Shown: one piece after another, positions 58,582-64,000 of the stretch
Position numbering within the stretch: the first letter of the stretch is position 1
Layout: the number at the start of each line of letters is the position of its first letter
NCBI GenBank assembly: GCA_009773805.1
Contig: WTXA01000001.1
Span: forward strand, 248,001-312,000
DNA from: Fusobacteriota bacterium
GTDB lineage: Bacteria > Bacillota > TC1
DNA length: 64,000 nt
Reading direction: 5' to 3'
Position numbers and translations under genes: made by a program
The notes under the pieces: model-generated
Told to the model about the DNA's origin: nothing
The model's database searches: none
Seen by the model: only the letters and a program-made list of their open reading frames with translations

Positions 58582-61019
58582 TAAATTATACCTCTATTAA
58601 AATGTCCTTTGGTGAAATTTGATACAAGGCTAAATATTTCATCTTTAGCTTTAGAAATATTCTTGTTTTTTCTGAGTACGCTAATATAAATGTCTAAAAT
58701 ATCCATCATTTTTTCATTATCAGTCATAATGAAATTTAACATAAAACTGCTATAACCTATTTCTTTTAAAATAGTTAACTCATCAATAATCATAAGTATT
58801 CTACTATTGATTATATGATTCTTGCCTAATGTATCTACTAATATAGGAAATTCAATATCAATTCTATCTTTCAGAGCATATATTTTTTCTTTACATTTTT
58901 TAGGTCCAATTTCAGAACCAATTAAACAATGCTCTAAAACCATTAACTCTGTTATACCATAAATTGTCAATTGAGCATCTTTATTCAAATCATATAATTG
59001 ACCAATATTAAGTTCTTTAGATAACTCTAATTCTACTAGCTCCATTTTATTCTTGTAGAAGTCATAAGCTACACTATTGACAACATTTAAACCTGAACTG
59101 CCATGTATATACCTCACCCCTAAATCTTTTAACATCTTTATTTGATCAGCAGTATTAGCTCTATAATTACTAATATATGGCTTAATCATATCAATTTGGC
59201 TTAAAACAAAAGGAAGGTCATCCTCTCTAATAAAACGTGGAAGATCAATAACTATCACTTCTTTTTGTTCTACACTTAAAGTTTTAATATAATTAATGAA
59301 ATCAAGTATCATACTACCGATAAATTTGAAATTGATAAGGGGATAATAGATATAATCAACATCTCTAACTAGGAGGTTTTTGATTTTATCAATATTCTCT
59401 ACAACCGCTCCTATTTTAGGTCTATTTTCAATTGATAATCCCCTGCCATTATTATCAAAACTTTTTTCATCTAAAGATATATGAGGAAAATCATACATGT
59501 TTTCTCTTTGTTTTAGTAAATCTTCAATAGCCTCTCTTCGCATATTGTTTAGGACACTTTTAGGGACCATTATATTATCAACATCTATTTCTAATTCATT
59601 TAGATAATATATAGTTTCACCTAAACGCATCTGTGCTCTGAGAGATTCTTCACTTAAGGGATGTTTTAAGGCTTCTTCCAAGATTATCTCAGAAGTCACT
59701 TTACTACTAAATCCATCACCATCAAAAAACTCTATTTTCAGTTCACTTCCAACTTTTCCCAAAACTTTTACATTCAAGGGAATCATTTCATCTTGTTTAA
59801 AAGTATTAATTTGCTCTTCAATAATTTTCTTATTTAATGATGATTCAGTTTTAAAAACTCTATCATCTTGGTTAACTCTTTTAGGTATGTCAAGGATAAC
59901 TAAATCTTTTCCTTCAGCTCTTTCAACAAAGATACCATCTTTTTGAATTCTATCAACACTAATGTTGACTCTTCCTGCTACAGTGGTCCAAAAAGAAACT
60001 TTATCACCTATTTCTAAAGGATTCTTAAGTAAAACTGAAACTTTACCATCTTTGAAATTTTGAACTCTACCGACCAAGACACCCCTATTATTAGGTTTAT
60101 TAACATTCATCATATCTTTTCCACTTTTCCCAAATAAATATGAATCAGTAAAATCTCTACTAAATACTTGTGCAATCTCTTGATTTTCTTCTTGTGATAT
60201 ATAGTATTTTTCTCCTGTCATAGCCTTATCAATTGCATTTCTATAATATTTAACAATTGTAGCAACATATTCTGGAGTCTTCATTCTGCCTTCGATTTTA
60301 AAGGACTTTACACCTGCTTCAATAAGTTTATCAACTGAATTTAATAGCATCATGTCTTTAGGACTTAAGTAGGAAGCATTTTCACAGAGTACTTCTTTAG
60401 TATTATTATCTATTATACTATATTTCAATCTACATGGCTGTGCGCAAGCACCTCGGTTACCACTACGTCCACCTATCATACTACTCATCAAGCATTGACC
60501 CGAAAAACAGATACATATTGCACCATGAACAAAAGCTTCTAATTCAATTCCTGCTTTATTCATCAAGATAATGTCATTTAATGATGACTCTCTTGGTAAA
60601 ACCGCTCTTTTAATACCTAATTCTTTTAGAAATTCCAGTCCATAACTATTTTGAATTGATAGTTGTGTACTGCTATGAATTTCCATTTCAGGAAAATATT
60701 CTCTAACAAGTTTCATCAAACCAATATCTTGAATTATTAATGCATCGATACCAACCTTGTCTAAAAAGGCTATATAATTGATAGCTTCTTCTAGTTCATT
60801 ATTAAAAATCAAGGTATTTATAGCACAATATAGTTTTACCTTGTGCTTTTTTGTCAATCTTCTAGCAATTATTAAGTCATCTTTAGAAAAGTTAGTTGCA
60901 TTAGCTCTAGCTGAGAATTTTTCTCCACCAAAATATATAGCATCTGCTCCATTATAGATAGCTGCTTTTAGTTGTTCCAAACCACCAGCTGGTGCAAGTA
61001 ATTCAACATTTTTGTTCAT
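58581..61019 (-). CDS. U32 family peptidase with DUF3656 domain
   Basis: From the ATG at 61019 it has 812 residues. The N-terminal domain carries the U32 signature EAFVHGAICICFSGQCLMSSMIGGRSGNRGACAQPC-type segment, with several cysteines. A DUF3656-like middle and a C-terminal region follow. GGAGGT lies seven bases before this ATG; an upstream in-frame ATG at 61034 overlaps the ribosome site. U32 relatives RlhA and TrhP act in RNA hydroxylation, so RNA modification is an option besides collagenase-like activity. Confidence 0.9.
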   Translation of the reverse strand: MNKNVELLAPAGGLEQLKAAIYNGADAIYFGGEKFSARANATNFSKDDLIIARRLTKKHKVKLYCAINTLIFNNELEEAINYIAFLDKVGIDALIIQDIGLMKLVREYFPEMEIHSSTQLSIQNSYGLEFLKELGIKRAVLPRESSLNDIILMNKAGIELEAFVHGAICICFSGQCLMSSMIGGRSGNRGACAQPCRLKYSIIDNNTKEVLCENASYLSPKDMMLLNSVDKLIEAGVKSFKIEGRMKTPEYVATIVKYYRNAIDKAMTGEKYYISQEENQEIAQVFSRDFTDSYLFGKSGKDMMNVNKPNNRGVLVGRVQNFKDGKVSVLLKNPLEIGDKVSFWTTVAGRVNISVDRIQKDGIFVERAEGKDLVILDIPKRVNQDDRVFKTESSLNKKIIEEQINTFKQDEMIPLNVKVLGKVGSELKIEFFDGDGFSSKVTSEIILEEALKHPLSEESLRAQMRLGETIYYLNELEIDVDNIMVPKSVLNNMRREAIEDLLKQRENMYDFPHISLDEKSFDNNGRGLSIENRPKIGAVVENIDKIKNLLVRDVDYIYYPLINFKFIGSMILDFINYIKTLSVEQKEVIVIDLPRFIREDDLPFVLSQIDMIKPYISNYRANTADQIKMLKDLGVRYIHGSSGLNVVNSVAYDFYKNKMELVELELSKELNIGQLYDLNKDAQLTIYGITELMVLEHCLIGSEIGPKKCKEKIYALKDRIDIEFPILVDTLGKNHIINSRILMIIDELTILKEIGYSSFMLNFIMTDNEKMMDILDIYISVLRKNKNISKAKDEIFSLVSNFTKGHFNRGII

Positions 61020-61040
61020 AAACTGTACCTCCATACAATA

Positions 61041-61067
61041 AAGCGCTTTTCTAAAAGAAAAGCGCTT
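61041..61067 (-). terminator. Hairpin between hslO and the U32 gene
   Basis: AAGCGCTTTTC and GAAAAGCGCTT form an 11-base perfect stem with a 5-base loop, 4 bases past the hslO stop. On the minus strand TATTGTATGG follows, so the T-tract is weak. It is probably a terminator or attenuator. Confidence 0.6.
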
Positions 61068-61070
61068 ACA

Positions 61071-61937
61071 TTAAATCAATTTTATTAATTCTAGCAGCTC
61101 GTCATTCTTGTAGACATATTTTTCATTACAAAATTGACACACAACTTCTATTTCTTGGTCCTGAGCTAATTTTTCTAATTCATCTCTACCTAAAGTTATT
61201 AAAGCATCTTTGAAATTCTCTCGACTACACTTGCAGTCAAATTTAATACTTTTTTTATCCAATATCTTTTTATCGTCTCCAAAGAAATATTCTAATAAAT
61301 CTTCCGGTTTATTATCCACCAGATAATTACTTAGAGGTGGTAAAGCCTGTACTTTTTCATCAAGTTCTATCCCTATTTCTTCTTCTGCACCAGGCATTAA
61401 CTGAATAATAAATCCTCCGGCTGATTTTACTGTATAATCAATATCAATAAGCACACCTAAACCAACAGCTGATAATGTTTGTTCTGAGCTGTAATAGTAT
61501 TCAGTGATATCTTCCCCTACCTCACCGCTTACAATAGGCACACTGCCCACATACGGCTCTTTTAAACCCATATCTTTTGTTATAAACAGCGTTCCATAAC
61601 CAATACCATTACTTACATCGATTTTACCATTGTCTTTTAAAGGAAGAGCAACCTCAGGGTTATCAACATAGCCCTTAACTTCGCCTTCACTATTGCCTTT
61701 TGCTATAACCTTACCTAATACTCCATCACCCTTAAAAGCAATTGTTAATGTATCATTACCTTTTAGGGTCATTCCCATCATAGCAGTAGCAGTTAGTGTT
61801 CTTCCTAAAGCAGCAGTAGCAAGTGTTGATAAGTTATGCCTATTTCGTGCCTCTTCAACTAAGTCTTTTGAACAAGCGATAAAAAATCTAACTTTTTCAC
61901 TTTTGGCTGTGCCTCTCAAACAGTAATCTGTATTCAT
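61071..61937 (-). CDS. hslO: Hsp33 redox-regulated chaperonin
   Basis: This holdase chaperone is activated by oxidation. The 288-residue protein has the Hsp33 N-terminal fold (RFFIACSKDLVEEARNRH, GNSEGEVKGYV) and the C-terminal zinc switch with CKCSRENF and CQFCNEKY (four cysteines). The start is 2 bases after rluD. In an anaerobe it likely guards against oxygen exposure. Confidence 0.95.
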   Translation of the reverse strand: MNTDYCLRGTAKSEKVRFFIACSKDLVEEARNRHNLSTLATAALGRTLTATAMMGMTLKGNDTLTIAFKGDGVLGKVIAKGNSEGEVKGYVDNPEVALPLKDNGKIDVSNGIGYGTLFITKDMGLKEPYVGSVPIVSGEVGEDITEYYYSSEQTLSAVGLGVLIDIDYTVKSAGGFIIQLMPGAEEEIGIELDEKVQALPPLSNYLVDNKPEDLLEYFFGDDKKILDKKSIKFDCKCSRENFKDALITLGRDELEKLAQDQEIEVVCQFCNEKYVYKNDELLELIKLI

Positions 61938-61939
61938 AT

Positions 61940-62836
61940 TTAACCTCTTAATTTATTGATTGCTTCTTGCAAATATTCAGGCAATTCTGAATGAAATTCC
62001 ATGTATTCACCAGTTGTTGGATGTATAAAACCAAGTACACCTGCGTGTAAATATTGACCAGTTTTAGTAAACATTAAACTATTAGATCCATATAATGGAT
62101 CGCCTACTAAAGGATGCTTAATATATTGCATGTGAACACGAATTTGATGAGTTCTACCAGTTTCTAAACGACATTCCACTAATGTATAACCATCAAAATT
62201 TTCTAATACTCTATAATGTGTTTTGGCATTTTTCCCAGCCTTAACAACAGCCATTTTCGTACGGCTTTTTGGATCTCTAGCAATTGGCAAATCTATTTCA
62301 CCTGTAGTTTCAGAAATATTTCCAACAACAAGTGCAATATATTTTCTAGTAATGGTGTGATCTTTAAATTGACTTGCTAGTGAATTATGGGCTTTGTCAT
62401 TTTTTGCTACAACAATAACTCCTGAAGTATCCTTATCAATCCTATGAACAATACCAGGTCTCATTTCTCCATTAATTGTAGATAGATTTTTATTATAGTA
62501 CATTAAACCATTAACTAGAGTATTATCGTAGTTTCCTGCAGCAGGATGAACTACAAGACCTCTTTGTTTATTAATAACTATAACGTCATCATCTTCATAG
62601 ATTATATCTAGATCTATTTGACTACCTTTAATATCTACTTCCACTGGATAAAAAGCCTCAATAGTTATTTTGTCACCAATATTTAATTTTACATTTTTTT
62701 TGGCAACATTCTTATTGACCATCACTTTTCCATCAGCTAATAATTGTTCAGTAAATGCTCTTGAATAACCAAGAGTATTACTAATATACTTGTCTACTCT
62801 TTCACGAGTATCTGCATGTATTATTTGTTTATTCAT
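61940..62836 (-). CDS. rluD: Pseudouridine synthase RluD type
   Basis: It makes pseudouridine in 23S rRNA. From the ATG at 62836 it has 298 residues: an S4 domain (1-70) and the catalytic domain with GIVHRIDKDTSGVIVVAK (the catalytic Asp follows HRI) and ETGRTHQIRVHM. The frame is open to a GTG at 62857; the ATG overlaps the lspA stop by 8 bases with GAAGAG upstream, so I prefer it. The lspA-rluD pairing is conserved. Confidence 0.93.
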   Translation of the reverse strand: MNKQIIHADTRERVDKYISNTLGYSRAFTEQLLADGKVMVNKNVAKKNVKLNIGDKITIEAFYPVEVDIKGSQIDLDIIYEDDDVIVINKQRGLVVHPAAGNYDNTLVNGLMYYNKNLSTINGEMRPGIVHRIDKDTSGVIVVAKNDKAHNSLASQFKDHTITRKYIALVVGNISETTGEIDLPIARDPKSRTKMAVVKAGKNAKTHYRVLENFDGYTLVECRLETGRTHQIRVHMQYIKHPLVGDPLYGSNSLMFTKTGQYLHAGVLGFIHPTTGEYMEFHSELPEYLQEAINKLRG

Positions 62837-63383
62837 TTTTCTCTTCAATCTTGTCACTTTTTTTATAATAGTAAATATATTTTATAACTAGTAAACCGAT
62901 ACCAATACTTACAAACCAATCTGCAAAATTCATTACCGCAAAAAAAGGTACTTCTAAAAAGTCTCTTACTTTACCTTCTATGAAAATTCTATCAATAAGA
63001 TTTCCAAAAGCTCCACCTATTATAACCAACTCAGGTATAACAGTATGTTTATTCTTGTAATCATGGTAGGCCAGAAAATATAGGAAGATAATCATAAAAC
63101 TTGAAATTATAACTAGAAAAAATGTCATATCTTCAAATATTCCAAGTGCAGCCCCTGTATTTATCACAAAATTAATGTTAAATAGTCCAGGGATTACTCT
63201 GATTTCATCGCCTACAGCCATATAATGGTTAACTATAATTTTAGTAAATTGATCAATTAAAGTTAAAATTAATGGAATTAGTATGAACAGAGAAAAAAAT
63301 TTCACTTTATTCTTATCTAATGGCATATCTAGGATTTCTATAATTTTTTTTTCTTTTTTAATCTTATATTTTATTTTTGGCAT
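62829..63383 (-). CDS. lspA: Lipoprotein signal peptidase LspA
   Basis: This membrane aspartyl protease cleaves prolipoprotein signal peptides. The 184-residue protein has four hydrophobic helices and the catalytic aspartates in GNLIDRIFIEGKVRDF and FNFADWFVSIG. The start at 63383 overlaps pduL by 13 bases. It adds a basic extension of about 28 residues before the first helix, longer than usual; a later Met (MPLDKNK, residue 20) is possible but has no ribosome site. Confidence 0.93.
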   Translation of the reverse strand: MPKIKYKIKKEKKIIEILDMPLDKNKVKFFSLFILIPLILTLIDQFTKIIVNHYMAVGDEIRVIPGLFNINFVINTGAALGIFEDMTFFLVIISSFMIIFLYFLAYHDYKNKHTVIPELVIIGGAFGNLIDRIFIEGKVRDFLEVPFFAVMNFADWFVSIGIGLLVIKYIYYYKKSDKIEEKNE

Positions 63384-63946
63384 TTATATACATCTACCTT
63401 TTGGTTGTTTTTAACAAAGGAAGCATTTGCCTCATCAGTGTCTAAATGTAACTCATCAACAAAAGTTGCATCTACTCTTGCCAATACATTGCCAAAAATC
63501 ACTTCTCTATCACCAGGTATTTTAGCACAAAGAAGCTCACCATTTTTAATATCTTCTTTATCAGCAGTTTCTGTGCTAACATGCATATGTCTCGATGCAA
63601 CCATTACCCCACCAGTTAATTCAATAGATCCTTTTGGCCCAACCAACTTTACTCCTGGTGTATCTATATGATCTCCAGAATCTCTTAGTACTACTGGCAC
63701 ACCAATCTTTATACAATCTGATGCTGATAATTCAACTTGGCTTTTTTTTCTTTCTGGTCCAAGAATCCTAACTGTTTCAAAACTACCCTTAGGTCCAATA
63801 ACTTCCACCTTTTCATTTGCTGCATATTGTCCTAATTGTTTCAAATCCTTAAAAACAGTTAGCTGATATTCCTTACCAAATAATATATCTATATCTCCTC
63901 TTGATAAATGAACATGTCTCGCCGATATACCTAATTCTACAAACAT
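63371..63946 (-). CDS. pduL: Phosphate propanoyltransferase PduL
   Basis: This zinc enzyme transfers acyl groups between CoA and phosphate (acetyl or propionyl). The 191-residue protein has the duplicated PduL fold with metal histidines in ARHVHLS, SRHMHVS and DELHLD. There is no long N-terminal encapsulation peptide, so it is a free, non-microcompartment enzyme. With AckA it could replace Pta in acetate formation. GAGGTG precedes the ATG. It sits between a probable ileS end and lspA. Confidence 0.93.
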   Translation of the reverse strand: MFVELGISARHVHLSRGDIDILFGKEYQLTVFKDLKQLGQYAANEKVEVIGPKGSFETVRILGPERKKSQVELSASDCIKIGVPVVLRDSGDHIDTPGVKLVGPKGSIELTGGVMVASRHMHVSTETADKEDIKNGELLCAKIPGDREVIFGNVLARVDATFVDELHLDTDEANASFVKNNQKVDVYKCQK

Positions 63947-63955
63947 ACTACACCT

Positions 63956-64000
63956 CTATTCCATTTCTTTAATAACACTAGCACATCTAGGACATAAAGT
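63956..64000 (-). CDS. ileS: Probable isoleucyl-tRNA synthetase, last 14 codons
   Basis: An open frame enters from the window edge and ends at TAG (63956-63958) with the residues TLCPRCASVIKEME. The LCPRC pattern matches the end of the C-terminal zinc domain of IleS, and ileS-lspA-rluD is a conserved order in Firmicutes. Only 14 codons are visible, so the call is tentative. Confidence 0.5.
   Translation of the reverse strand, partial: TLCPRCASVIKEME

Overview
The window looks like a contiguous piece of the chromosome of a low-GC, AT-rich member of the Bacillota, most likely an anaerobic Clostridia/Tissierellia-type organism. The evidence is the strong AGGAGG-type ribosome binding sites, the Firmicutes-type gene sets (PrkC/PrpC, ScpAB, MutS2, RodZ-like HTH protein, RsgA, RibU with an FMN riboswitch), two small clostridial-type ferredoxins, PduL/AckA acetate metabolism and selenium-linked genes. 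Several clusters that carry sporulation genes in spore formers lack them here (no spo0A/spoIVB beside recN, no spoIIA beside xerD/punA), so I infer a non-sporulating lineage. There are no insertion sequences, prophage or CRISPR. Nearly everything is housekeeping, about 62 genes, almost all on the minus strand, and no gene-free stretch exceeds about 210 bases.

Layout, read in the minus-strand direction of transcription. (1) 64.0-61.1 kb: end of a probable ileS, then pduL-lspA-rluD-hslO, closed by a hairpin. (2) 61.0-53.7 kb: U32 peptidase, mutS2, dgt and a B12-type radical SAM protein. (3) 53.6-48.5 kb: a consensus promoter starts iscR-iscS-iscU, which runs with almost no gaps into dnaG-rpoD and ends at a good terminator, so the housekeeping sigma factor appears co-transcribed with iron-sulfur assembly. 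(4) 48.5-46.1 kb: lemA and a DUF2207 membrane protein. (5) 46.1-44.0 kb: plus-strand DUF3343 and deoC flanking a minus-strand selenium-type cysteine desulfurase. (6) 43.9-33.8 kb: DUF554, priA, def, fmt, yugP, rlmN, prpC, prkC, rsgA, rpe (translation start, peptide maturation and PASTA-kinase signalling). (7) 33.8-33.0 kb: FMN riboswitch and ribU. (8) 32.9-29.7 kb: histidine phosphatase, rsmD, a coiled-coil protein, ackA, rpmF. (9) 29.6-25.7 kb: dxs-tlyA, a plus-strand tRNA-Trp, an asparaginase-like gene and a ferredoxin. (10) 25.6-21.5 kb: nadK-argR-recN and a short leader ORF before corA. (11) 21.5-19.3 kb: plus-strand long glutamine synthetase and an 8-Cys ferredoxin. (12) 19.1-6.5 kb: a 12.6 kb gap-free run ftsK-selU-rodZ-pgsA-trmR-lysA-M50 protease-trpS-scpA-scpB-xerD-punA-pdp. 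(13) 6.4-0 kb: der-gpsA-hom-lysC-galU-purH (purH runs off the edge).

The most interesting features are regulatory. A 21-codon leader ORF that begins Met-Asp-Asp-Pro sits before corA. Its stop codon lies in one arm of a hairpin that holds the corA ribosome binding site. A near-perfect ARG box lies upstream of nadK-argR-recN. A perfect GlnR/TnrA-type dyad lies between the glutamine synthetase and the ferredoxin. Two related 24-bp operator-like sites flank the iscR promoter. An internal ribosome binding site in lysC predicts a separate aspartokinase beta subunit. A selenium-use signature (SelU, DUF3343 and a matching cysteine desulfurase) is also present. None of these is an obviously new multi-gene system; the corA leader is the best candidate for something undescribed. 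All assignments come from reading sequence motifs; no database search was run.
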